Translations under genes and position numbers: made by a program | Part shown: positions 8,933 to 16,848 of the stretch, in pieces | Layout of the letters: every line of letters starts with the position of its first letter | Position numbering within the stretch: the stretch's first letter is position 1 | Notes under the pieces: generated by a model | What the model was told of the DNA's origin: nothing | Databases searched by the model: none | The model's input: the letters and a program-made list of their open reading frames with translations, nothing else | Assembly: GCA_030595925.1 (NCBI GenBank) | Contig: JAUVLC010000018.1 | Coordinates: forward strand, 1-33,649 | From: Clostridia bacterium | Lineage (GTDB): Bacteria; CBDUZB01; JAGLHV01 | DNA: 33,649 nucleotides | Direction: 5' to 3'

Positions 8933-9521
8933 AATAATTTGGTTTGGTTTACTGTTTACTGTTTTATATGCGGGATGTGTTCCTTATGCTGTAATTAAAG
9001 AGGATTATGATTTTGCTAAGATTAGGCAGGTTGGAGTATTAGATTTTTCTTCTGCTTATGAAAGTGGCGGTTACAATATGGGAAGTGCAGTGGCTGATGA
9101 ATTTGTTCGTCAATTAATGAGGAAAGGGATGGATGTGGTTGAGAGGCAAAGATTAAATGCTGTATTACGAGAGCATAATTTGATGCAGCGGGGGATGGTT
9201 GATTTAAATACTGAAGCACGCAAAAAAATAAAAAAGATTTTAGGGGTAGATGCGATAATTACCGGAACAGTAATAAAGTGTTTGCCTGATCGCAGGGATG
9301 TTATTTATTTTGAAGATGAAAATGGGGAAGTAAGAAACAAGATATTTTTGATTGATGCGGAATTGGGTGTTAGTGTGAGGATGATTGATGTGGATACAGG
9401 ATTGATTGTCTGGAGTAGTTCTTATACGAGCAGTTCTTTAGATATAGAAGGAGCGATAAATTATACTGTTTCAGTACTTTTAAATTCCCTGAAAGGGAAA
9501 AATTTTTTTAAAAAAATATAA
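8910..9521 (+). CDS. CsgG-like outer-membrane lipoprotein
   Basis: A 203-residue lipoprotein. The signal peptide ends in the lipobox LYAGC at about residues 19-23. The mature part resembles the CsgG/HfaB-like family: a QVGVLDFSS strand near the N-terminus, then a helix with VADEFVRQLMRKGMDVVERQRLNAVLREH, then GVDAIITGTV and a C-terminal VSVRMIDVDTGLIVWSSSYT. In CsgG this fold makes an oligomeric outer-membrane export pore, but many short homologues of this size lack the pore hairpins and have no assigned function. No curli subunit genes are nearby. It overlaps the upstream TPR gene, and ppdK follows after 28 bases with its own ribosome binding site. Confidence 0.75.
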   Translation: MKIKIKNKIIWFGLLFTVLYAGCVPYAVIKEDYDFAKIRQVGVLDFSSAYESGGYNMGSAVADEFVRQLMRKGMDVVERQRLNAVLREHNLMQRGMVDLNTEARKKIKKILGVDAIITGTVIKCLPDRRDVIYFEDENGEVRNKIFLIDAELGVSVRMIDVDTGLIVWSSSYTSSSLDIEGAINYTVSVLLNSLKGKNFFKKI

Positions 9522-9549
9522 TTAAATTTACAAAAGGAGAAGTTAAAAA

Positions 9550-12306
9550 ATGGCAAGGAAAGAACCTAGGTATGTTTATTTTTTTGGAAATGGAAGGGCA
9601 GATGGAAATGGGAAAATGAAGGATTTATTAGGAGGAAAAGGAGCGGGATTAGCGGAAATGACCAGTTTGGGAGTACCTGTTCCGGCAGGATTTACCATAA
9701 CCACCGAAGTTTGTAATTATTTTTACGAACATAAACAGAAATTACCTCTTCAGTTGAATGGTCAGATAAAAAAAGCTTTAGTAAAAATAGAAAAATCAAT
9801 GGGTAAAAAATTTGGTGATAAAAATAATCTTTTGCTTGTTTCCGTTCGTAGCGGGGCTAAATTTTCGATGCCGGGAATGATGGATACCGTTTTGAATTTA
9901 GGATTAAACGATGAAAGCGTAGAGGGCCTGGCACAAAAGACGGGGAATAGAAGGTTTGCTCTTGATTCTTATCGCAGATTTATTCAAATGTTTGGTAATG
10001 TGGTTTTAGAAATAGATAAAGAAATCTTCGAAGAAATTCTTTCTGATAAAAAGAAAGAAGGTGGAGTAAAGTTAGATACCCAATTAGCTGCTGAAGCGTT
10101 AGAAGATGTTATCGTTAAATTTAAGCAAGCGGTAAAACAAAAAGCAAAAATAAATTTTCCGCAGGATCCTTTTAAACAGTTGGAAATGTCCCGTGATGCG
10201 GTTTTTAATTCTTGGAATAATCCCCGGGCGAAAACTTATCGTAAATTGAATAAAATCCCGGATAATCTTGGTACTGCAGTAAATATTCAAGCAATGGTAT
10301 TTGGAAATATGGGAGAAACAAGTGCCACGGGGGTAGGATTTACCCGTAACCCTTCAACAGGAGAAAAGGTTTTTTATGGGGAATATTTAATCAATGCTCA
10401 GGGAGAGGACGTTGTTGCCGGGGTTAGAACCCCTCATCCGATTAATGATTTAGCGAAACAAATGCCAAAAATTTATAAACAGTTACGGCAAATTACCGGC
10501 AAATTAGAAAAACATTATCGTGATGTTCAGGATTTTGAATTTACCGTAGAAGATAATAAGTTGTTTATGCTGCAGACACGAATAGGCAAAAGAACCGGAT
10601 TTGCGGCAATAAGGATTGCCGTGGATATGGTTAAAGAAGGTTTGATTAATAAGAGAGAGGCATTAATGCGGGTTAATCCGGAACAGATAAATCAACTCCT
10701 TCATCCTATATTTGACCCCAAGGAGCGATTTACCTATAAAGTTATTGCTAAAGGATTGGCTGCTTCTCCGGGAGCGGCTAGCGGAAAAGTAGTATTTACC
10801 GCTGATGAAGCAGTTGCTTACTCGGAAAAAGGGGAGAAAGTAATTTTAGTGCGTACAGAAACCTGTCCCGATGATATTCATGGTATGCATGCCGCACAAG
10901 GGATTTTAACTGCTCGAGGGGGAATGACCAGTCATGCTGCCGTAGTCGGTCGGGGAATGGGTAAAACCTGTGTGGTTGGATGCGGAGCTATAACTATTAA
11001 TGAAAAACAGGAATGTTTTAGTGTTGGAGAGATAAAGGTAAATAAAGATGATTTCATCTCTATTGATGGGAATACAGGGCAGGTAATACTGGGTAAGATT
11101 CCCACCCAACCTTCGGAAGTTCTTCAGGTTTTTCAGGGGAAAATACAGGAGAAAAAATCAAATGTGTTTCAATATTTTAAGAGTTTAATGAAATGGGCTA
11201 ATGAAATCCGGGAAATTGGGATACGGGCTAATGCTGATATTCCCACCGATGCGAAAGTGGCTTTCCAATTTGGAGCAGAAGGGATTGGTCTTTGTCGCAC
11301 CGAACATATGTTTTTTGCTTCTGACAGATTACCCGTAATGCAGGAGATGATTTTAGCTGAGACGGAAGAAGGAAGAAGAAAAGCATTAGATAAATTATTA
11401 CTTATGCAAAAAAAAGATTTTTATGGTCTTTTTAAAGAGATGAAAGGTCATCCTGTAATTATTAGAACACTTGATCCTCCCTTGCACGAATTTCTTCCCA
11501 AACGGGAAGATTTGATGGTAGAAGTTGCTTTGGCTAAAGGGAGAAAGCAGAAATTAAATGGAAAAGAAAAAATTCTTGCGCGGGTAGAAAAACTGCATGA
11601 ACTTAATCCAATGTTAGGGCATCGGGGATGTCGTTTGGGAATTACTTATCCGGAAATTACTGAAATGCAGGTAAGGGCTATTATAGAGGCGGCGTGTAAG
11701 TTGGCTAAAGAAGGAAAAAAAGTGCTTCCGGAAATAATGATCCCTTTAGTGGGGCATGTCAATGAATTAAAAAATCAAAAAGAAATAGCTGTTAAGATAG
11801 CAGAAGAGACGATTAAGAAGTATAAGGTTAAGGTAAAGTATATGATTGGAACAATGATTGAAATACCGCGTGCGGCATTGACTGCAGATGAAATTGCTCA
11901 GGAAGCGGAATTTTTCTCTTTTGGCACCAATGATATGACTCAAATGGGTTTTGGTTTTTCCCGGGATGATGCCGGTGCCTTTATTGCTCAATATTTAGAA
12001 AAAAAGATTTTTACTGAAGATCCATTCCAAACATTGGATCAGGGAGGTATTGGAAAGTTAATGCAGATTGGAATAGATAATGGGCGTCGGGTAAAGAAAA
12101 ATTTGGAAGTAGGTATTTGCGGGGAACATGGCGGCGATCCTGAATCAGTAAAGTTTTGTCATCGGGTAGGAATGAATTATGTTTCCTGTTCTCCTTATCG
12201 GGTTCCTGTTGCCTGTTTGGCTGCCGCACAGGGCGCAATAGAATCACCGAGAAAGTCAGCAGTAAAAAATAAAAAATCAACAAAAAAAGTAAAGAGAAGA
12301 AAATAA
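9550..12306 (+). CDS. ppdK: Pyruvate, phosphate dikinase
   Basis: Interconverts ATP, phosphate and pyruvate with AMP, pyrophosphate and phosphoenolpyruvate. It can serve gluconeogenesis or pyrophosphate-linked glycolysis. Domains run in order: N-terminal ATP-grasp (GGKGAGLAEM; SVRSGAKFSMPGMMDTVLNLG), central phosphohistidine swivel domain with TARGGMTSHAAVVGRGMGKTCV (His462), and C-terminal PEP/pyruvate barrel with GTNDMTQMGFGFSRDDAG and the catalytic Cys857 in GICGEHGGDP. At 918 residues the length is normal apart from a lysine/arginine-rich tail of about 20 residues that is not part of the fold. An AAAGGAGAAG ribosome binding site precedes the ATG. Confidence 0.98.
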   Translation: MARKEPRYVYFFGNGRADGNGKMKDLLGGKGAGLAEMTSLGVPVPAGFTITTEVCNYFYEHKQKLPLQLNGQIKKALVKIEKSMGKKFGDKNNLLLVSVRSGAKFSMPGMMDTVLNLGLNDESVEGLAQKTGNRRFALDSYRRFIQMFGNVVLEIDKEIFEEILSDKKKEGGVKLDTQLAAEALEDVIVKFKQAVKQKAKINFPQDPFKQLEMSRDAVFNSWNNPRAKTYRKLNKIPDNLGTAVNIQAMVFGNMGETSATGVGFTRNPSTGEKVFYGEYLINAQGEDVVAGVRTPHPINDLAKQMPKIYKQLRQITGKLEKHYRDVQDFEFTVEDNKLFMLQTRIGKRTGFAAIRIAVDMVKEGLINKREALMRVNPEQINQLLHPIFDPKERFTYKVIAKGLAASPGAASGKVVFTADEAVAYSEKGEKVILVRTETCPDDIHGMHAAQGILTARGGMTSHAAVVGRGMGKTCVVGCGAITINEKQECFSVGEIKVNKDDFISIDGNTGQVILGKIPTQPSEVLQVFQGKIQEKKSNVFQYFKSLMKWANEIREIGIRANADIPTDAKVAFQFGAEGIGLCRTEHMFFASDRLPVMQEMILAETEEGRRKALDKLLLMQKKDFYGLFKEMKGHPVIIRTLDPPLHEFLPKREDLMVEVALAKGRKQKLNGKEKILARVEKLHELNPMLGHRGCRLGITYPEITEMQVRAIIEAACKLAKEGKKVLPEIMIPLVGHVNELKNQKEIAVKIAEETIKKYKVKVKYMIGTMIEIPRAALTADEIAQEAEFFSFGTNDMTQMGFGFSRDDAGAFIAQYLEKKIFTEDPFQTLDQGGIGKLMQIGIDNGRRVKKNLEVGICGEHGGDPESVKFCHRVGMNYVSCSPYRVPVACLAAAQGAIESPRKSAVKNKKSTKKVKRRK

Positions 12307-12360
12307 ATTTACGGGTGATTAAACGCTAAATGATAATTTTTGGTTTGTAATTTAGATAAG

Positions 12361-12625
12361 TAGGGTCTGCTGAAAAACCCAGCAGTCCCTGATTTCACAG
12401 ATTAGAAATCAGATTACACAGATTAAAACTCGGACGACAAAATCGGTGTAATCTTTTCAATATCTGTGTAATCAAGGCTTACTGAAAAATTTATATGCAA
12501 TCAAAAGCGTAAGGTGTTTGGTGGTTTTGTACAAATTTTGTGCACTTTTAATTACATTTTTGTAATCATTTGCATATCTATTTCGGTGATATTTTGCATT
12601 TGTTTGTTTTTTTCAGTAAGCCCTA
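12361..12625. repeat. MITE-like dispersed repeat, copy 1
   Basis: A 265-base element in the gap between ppdK and pal. Its ends are imperfect inverted repeats, TAGGGTCTGCTGAAAAA at 12361-12377 and the complement of TAGGGCTTACTGAAAAA at 12609-12625 (14 of 17 match). Both ends are bounded by TA. It has no coding capacity. A shorter copy lies in opposite orientation at 28295-28458. The gap 12307-12733 contains nothing else that I recognise except a TATAAT at 12687-12692, which may be the pal promoter. Confidence 0.75.
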
Positions 12626-12733
12626 AGTAGGTATTGTTGGAAAAAGGGGGGGTGGGGTTAAAAAATCAAAAATTTTCAGGATGGGATATAATGTTGTTTC
12701 AACAAAAAAATAGAAAAGGAGGTAGGAGGCTTT

Positions 12734-13252
12734 ATGAAAAAAAGAGATAGTTTATTATTCGTAATGATGCTTATTTTTGTATTAGGCATGTGGGGTTGTG
12801 CAAAGAAACAAACGGTTAGACCGGAAGAAGAAATAGAAGAAGCTACAGGGGAGACTGAAGAACAGGCGGAATTTATACCGGAAGAGTCTGTCCGGGGTGA
12901 GTCTTTTAGTGAAACTTCGGAATTAGAAGATGTGTTTTTTGGGTTTGATAAATACAATGTTGGTGCCCATGCCAGAACAATTTTAAATGAAAATGCGGCA
13001 TGGCTTGCTGATCAGGAAAATGCTTATGTTCAAATAGAAGGACATTGTGATGAAAGAGGAACAGTGGAGTATAATCTGGCTTTAGGACAGAGAAGAGCTA
13101 CCAGTGTGCGTAGTTATTTGATTAAATTGGGAGTAGACCCTAAAAGAATTTCTTCTATAAGTTATGGGGAAGAAAAACCTTTTGATTCAAGTAATAATGA
13201 AGATGCTTGGGCAAAAAACAGAAGAGCTCATTTTTTAGTGCGGTTTGAATAA
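12734..13252 (+). CDS. pal: Peptidoglycan-associated lipoprotein Pal
   Basis: Outer-membrane lipoprotein that ties the outer membrane to peptidoglycan and works with TolB in the Tol-Pal envelope-constriction system. The signal peptide ends in the lipobox GMWGC (Cys22). A Glu-rich linker follows, then a C-terminal OmpA-like domain with FFGFDKYNV, the peptidoglycan-binding GHCDERGTVEYNLALGQRRA, and NRRAHFLV at the end. At 172 residues the length is typical. AAAAGGAGG lies ahead of the ATG. It is first in a four-gene cluster; the tolQ and tolR genes common in such clusters are absent from the window. Confidence 0.96.
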   Translation: MKKRDSLLFVMMLIFVLGMWGCAKKQTVRPEEEIEEATGETEEQAEFIPEESVRGESFSETSELEDVFFGFDKYNVGAHARTILNENAAWLADQENAYVQIEGHCDERGTVEYNLALGQRRATSVRSYLIKLGVDPKRISSISYGEEKPFDSSNNEDAWAKNRRAHFLVRFE

Positions 13253-13299
13253 AAGCTATAGTAAGTTTTTTATCAGTTTTAAAAAAAGGAAGTGAAAAA

Positions 13300-14082
13300 A
13301 TGATAAAAAAAATAATAATTGTTTTGCTTAGTATTTTTTTTAGCGGTTGTGCTACGATGAATGAATATAAGAGCATACCTCCCAGGGTCAAAAAATTAGA
13401 AGAAAAATTAAATACTTTACAAAAAAATTATGCCGGTATGAATGCAAGAATTGACGAATTAAATATTTCTGCTCAAATCATAGACGGTAAGGTAGATGAA
13501 AATCATTATAATATGACGGATATTTCAGGGAGATTGGATGCTATTGAAAGTAATTTAGGGCAACGTTTATTTTTGCTGGAACAAAAAGCGGGATTTTCGG
13601 CAATACAAAGTTATCCTAAATCTTCTAGTTCAACAGAGCAAGCTAAGAAACAAGACAAATCCAAAAACGAAAAAAAACAAGTGTTTAAATCACAAAAACC
13701 TTCTCCCCGTCAATTGTATCAGGCTGCTTATGATGATTATGTAAAGCGTAATTATGCTTTGGCACTAACCGGTTTTCAACAATATATTAAAGAATATCCG
13801 CGGGGAGAATTGTCCAGTGGAGCCCAATATTGGATTGGTGAATGTTATTATAGCCAGGGAGATTTTAAGAGTGCCTCATCTGAATTTGGTAAAGTAATTG
13901 TTCGTTATCCCAAAAGTAATAAGATTCTTGCTGCTAAATTAAAAAAAGCGTATTCTTTAATTCAATTGGATAAAGAAAAAGAAGCGATATCTCTTTTTGG
14001 GGAAATTATTGACCAGAGCCCTCTCTCTACAGAAGCAAAGCTGTCTAAACGGAAAAAAGCGGAGTTAGAGAAAGAAGAGTGA
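13300..14082 (+). CDS. cpoB: Tol-Pal system protein CpoB/YbgF-like lipoprotein
   Basis: A 260-residue envelope protein that in other bacteria coordinates cell-wall synthesis with Tol-mediated outer-membrane constriction. The N-terminal hydrophobic segment ends in IFFSGCAT, a good lipobox with Cys at residue 16; the well-studied homologue is soluble in the periplasm. A predicted coiled coil (about 27-100) with heptad-spaced L/I, a lysine- and serine-rich linker (about 105-140), and a TPR domain (about 142-250; LYQAAYDDYVKRNYALALTGF, SGAQYWIGECYYSQGDF) follow in the CpoB order. It lies 47 bases after pal and overlaps the next gene by 4 bases. Confidence 0.88.
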   Translation: MIKKIIIVLLSIFFSGCATMNEYKSIPPRVKKLEEKLNTLQKNYAGMNARIDELNISAQIIDGKVDENHYNMTDISGRLDAIESNLGQRLFLLEQKAGFSAIQSYPKSSSSTEQAKKQDKSKNEKKQVFKSQKPSPRQLYQAAYDDYVKRNYALALTGFQQYIKEYPRGELSSGAQYWIGECYYSQGDFKSASSEFGKVIVRYPKSNKILAAKLKKAYSLIQLDKEKEAISLFGEIIDQSPLSTEAKLSKRKKAELEKEE

Positions 14083-14795
14083 GAGCGGTGAATATTAAGC
14101 GATATACGTTACAGCTATTAGATATAAGGAAAGCAATTGTTGTTTCTATTTGTTTTCATATATTAATTTTAGGAATAAGTTCTTTCCTGAAACATATATC
14201 TCTTAGAAAAACTTATTGGGTAATAGAACCTGTAGAGTTAGTGCCTTTCTCTTCTCCTTCGCCTGTAGTAAAAAAAACTGCAAAGAAACAAGAAAAGCAG
14301 AAAAAAAAGGAAAAAAAAGTTGTCATTTCAGCTAAAAAAAAACCTGTAATTAAAAAACAAATAAAAAAATCTGAAGAAAAAAAAGAAGAGAAAAAAGACA
14401 CTACAACCAAAAAGAACGAAAAGACAACTCAAGATGAAGAGAAAACAATTCAAGAGACACAATCCAGGAGTGGGATAGTTTCGGTGGAAGGGAAAAAATT
14501 TCCTTTTGCTTATTATCTTGAACTTATTCAAAATAAGATTAATCAGGAATGGCGTTCTCCCTGTAGTGTTATGGAAAACAAAAAAGTAGTTGTTTTTTTT
14601 AAAATTCTCAGGGATGGACAGGTTAAAAATATTTCTATGGAAAAGGGTTCAGGTAATTTTCTCCTGGATCAGTCAGCTTTAAGAGCAATCTGGCAGTCGG
14701 CTCCTTTACCTCCTTTACCTCAGGAATACAAAAAAGATTTTTTAAATGTACATTTTAGATTTGAATTAAAATTACAAAAGGAAGGGTTAAATTAA
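14079..14795 (+). CDS. TonB/TolA-family energy-transducing protein
   Basis: A 238-residue protein with a short cytoplasmic N-terminus, one membrane helix (about residues 19-36), a long lysine/glutamate-rich periplasmic spacer (about 62-130) and a C-terminal TonB-type domain (YLELIQNKINQEW, VVVFFKILRDGQVKNISM, GNFLLDQSALRAIWQSAPLPPLP). This plan fits TonB or TolA, which carry energy from the inner membrane motor to the outer membrane. Between pal/cpoB and tolB it most likely plays the TolA role, although the C-terminal domain matches the TonB family better. The GTG start at 14079 overlaps the cpoB stop (GTGA); an alternative GTG is at 14088. tolB follows with a 1-base overlap. Confidence 0.85.
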   Translation: MRAVNIKRYTLQLLDIRKAIVVSICFHILILGISSFLKHISLRKTYWVIEPVELVPFSSPSPVVKKTAKKQEKQKKKEKKVVISAKKKPVIKKQIKKSEEKKEEKKDTTTKKNEKTTQDEEKTIQETQSRSGIVSVEGKKFPFAYYLELIQNKINQEWRSPCSVMENKKVVVFFKILRDGQVKNISMEKGSGNFLLDQSALRAIWQSAPLPPLPQEYKKDFLNVHFRFELKLQKEGLN

Positions 14796-16063
14796 TGCCT
14801 CGTTTATTTAGGTTTGGGATTATTTGTTTGTTAATGCATTTTTGTTTATCTATATCCTCCGGGGAAGCAACGGATGTGTATCTTAGAGGATTAAAGAAAG
14901 CAGGAAGAAAAATAAATATTGCTATTCCTGATTTTGAGGAAGAATTTCCTTTAGTTACTGGAAATAAATTTGCAAAAAAAATAGCTGCTATTTTAAAAAA
15001 TGATTTGACTATGTCCGGATGGTTTAAAATTATTGAAAAAGACGGAGTTGATGTTGACATAGGAAAGTCATCGGATATAGAAGCTTTGATTAGAGGAAAA
15101 TACAAAATAAAAGAAGGTAAAATAGTATTGGAATGTTCCCTTTTTTATGTTCCGACTCAGAAGTGGATTATAGGCCGTAACTATATAACCAGTGAGAAGA
15201 AATTGCGTTCAAAAATTCATAAATTCAGTAACGAAGTTATTTTCAGATTGACAGGGGAAAAAGGAATTGCTCATACTAAAATTGCTTTTGTTTCTGATAG
15301 TTCCGGACACAAAGAAATATATGTTATTGATTGTGATGGGTATAATCTGCATAAGTTAACCAGGGATAAATCTTTAAATGTTTTACCCCGTTGGTCTAAT
15401 GATGGAAAGCGGATTATGTATACTAGTTACAAGAAAAAGAATCCGGATCTTTATTTAATAATGGCCAATGGACAATACAATGTTCCTATATCTACTTTTC
15501 AGGGGTTGAATTTAAGTGGTGATTGGTCTCCTAAAGGGGATGAACTTTTGATTACTTTAAGTAAGAAAGGTCCCCCGTCAGTTTATGTTTTTGATTTAAA
15601 AAGAAAAAAGATTCGTCGCTTAACTTATTTTTGGGGCATTGATTGTTCTCCGTGCTGGTCACCTAATATGAGGGAGATAGTGTTTAGTTCTACGCGTACG
15701 GGAAATCCTCAGATTTATGTGGTAGACAATGAGGGCACTAACTTGCGCCGGTTGACTTACAAGGGATGGTATAATGTTACACCAAATTGGTCACCAAAAG
15801 GAGATAAAATTGCTTATGTATCTTCTGATAAAGGAGGATATAACATTTATATTATAGATGTTAATGGCATTAATGTTCAGCAGTTGACTAAAAATGCCGG
15901 AGATAATGAAGATCCTTTCTGGTCTCCTGACGGCCGGTATATTATATTTAGTTCTACCCGCAGGGGAAAATCCGAGCTGTATATGATGAGAAAGGATGGA
16001 ACCGGCCAATTTAAATTTCTCTCTTTAAAGGGAAACTGTTTTACTCCTTCCTGGTCGGATTAG
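14795..16063 (+). CDS. tolB: Tol-Pal translocation protein TolB
   Basis: Periplasmic partner of Pal and TolA. A signal peptide (about residues 1-25, ending SSGEA) is followed by the N-terminal TolB domain (about 30-160; INIAIPDFE, LTMSGWFKII) and a six-bladed beta-propeller (about 165-420). Propeller repeats are marked by W-S-P/N-x-G-x-x-I/L at intervals of roughly 43 residues: WSNDGKRIMY, WSPKGDELLI, WSPNMREIVF, WSPKGDKIAY, WSPDGRYIIF. Its 422 residues are typical. The ATG shares one base with the preceding TAA, so translation is probably coupled. It closes the cluster; the order pal-cpoB-tolA-tolB differs from the enterobacterial tolQRAB-pal-cpoB. Confidence 0.96.
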   Translation: MPRLFRFGIICLLMHFCLSISSGEATDVYLRGLKKAGRKINIAIPDFEEEFPLVTGNKFAKKIAAILKNDLTMSGWFKIIEKDGVDVDIGKSSDIEALIRGKYKIKEGKIVLECSLFYVPTQKWIIGRNYITSEKKLRSKIHKFSNEVIFRLTGEKGIAHTKIAFVSDSSGHKEIYVIDCDGYNLHKLTRDKSLNVLPRWSNDGKRIMYTSYKKKNPDLYLIMANGQYNVPISTFQGLNLSGDWSPKGDELLITLSKKGPPSVYVFDLKRKKIRRLTYFWGIDCSPCWSPNMREIVFSSTRTGNPQIYVVDNEGTNLRRLTYKGWYNVTPNWSPKGDKIAYVSSDKGGYNIYIIDVNGINVQQLTKNAGDNEDPFWSPDGRYIIFSSTRRGKSELYMMRKDGTGQFKFLSLKGNCFTPSWSD

Positions 16064-16085
16064 AAGATAGTGTCAGTGTTAGACA

Positions 16086-16145
16086 GTAGGGCAAGGCTTT
16101 AGCCTTGCATTAAAAGGGGAAGCAAACCTAAAAGGTTTGCCCTAC
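16086..16145. repeat. Double-hairpin element 1
   Basis: The outer stem GTAGGGCAA/TTGCCCTAC (16086-16094 and 16137-16145) encloses two perfect hairpins: GCAAGGCT/AGCCTTGC at 16091-16108 and GCAAACCT/AGGTTTGC at 16122-16140. It lies just after tolB and could also end that transcript, though no T-run follows. Confidence 0.75.
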
Positions 16146-16479
16146 AGGATATTAATTTGAAGGTTGATGGCTAAAAATCTCTTATGGCAAAATTAGAGGA
16201 AAAAATATGTTTTTTTCGTTTATGCGTAATTTTACCCTTGATAACCAGGCAAAAACAAGACAGTTATTTAAATGTAGGGGCGATCTTGGTTGCCCAAAAG
16301 ACTCAAAGGGTGGGCTAATTATTAAAATTGGTAAAGGAAGAAGCATAAAATATACGATGCACGATTAGTGCACGGTTAGTGCACGATTTTTCTATTTTTG
16401 TTTTTCCCATCGGAGGCAGTAATAGAAATTTTTTAACTTATCCTCTTTTGTAATCGGCATAGTTTTAACAGATAGATTG
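16146..16479. other. Intergenic region with repeat fragments
   Basis: No gene is seen. It contains a fragment (16274-16315, GTAGGGGCGA onwards) that matches the left half of the double-hairpin element at 23694 and lacks its right arm. A short direct repeat of GTGCACG lies at about 16360-16393. The stretch 16200-16260 resembles 6330-6390 in patches (AAAATATGTTT, TAATTTTACC, CAAAAACAA). Confidence 0.5.
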
Positions 16480-16731
16480 TATAATAAGAAACTTACTCAT
16501 ATTTGTGGAAACTTTTTTAAAAATTTGTTGTAATTATAACGAATTTATGAAATTTTTTTGTTTTGACCAGAAAATGGCAGTGAATATTATTCTATTTCTA
16601 TAGCCGCAACTTTTAAGTTGCGTAGGTTTTAGGTTGCTGTTTACGCAGGCTAAAGCCTGCGGCTACCAATAATATTTTGTGGTATTTATTACGTAATCTT
16701 TGCCATAAATATGAGTAAGTTTTTATAATAA
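16480..16731. repeat. Long imperfect inverted repeat enclosing double-hairpin element 2
   Basis: AAACTTACTCATATTTGTGG at about 16489-16508 is matched in inverse orientation at 16703-16723 with one mismatch (CCATAAATATGAGTAAGTTT). Inside, AATATTATT arms flank a double hairpin at 16601-16665: outer stem TAGCCGCA/TGCGGCTA, inner hairpins CGCAACTT/AAGTTGCG and CGCAGGCT/AGCCTGCG. There is no coding capacity. Confidence 0.7.
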
Positions 16732-16778
16732 TTACAGTACAGATTTAGATTTGGTTTCAGGAAAGAAAAAGGATTTTT

Positions 16779-16807
16779 TTGACATTTATTGAATTTTTTG
16801 GTATATT
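16779..16807 (+). promoter_or_regulatory. Promoter of the PASTA-rpe unit
   Basis: A perfect TTGACA at 16779-16784, a 17-base spacer and TATATT at 16802-16807. The start site would be about 16814, leaving a short leader with an AGGGGT ribosome binding site before the ATG at 16849. Confidence 0.8.
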
Positions 16808-16848
16808 AAGCCATTAATCCGGTAAAAGTATTTTAATTAGGGGTTGTA

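Noticed and set aside
14213-14531. Minus-strand frames rich in Phe and Ser opposite the TonB/TolA gene
   Set aside because: They are the complement of the lysine/glutamate spacer of the real gene.
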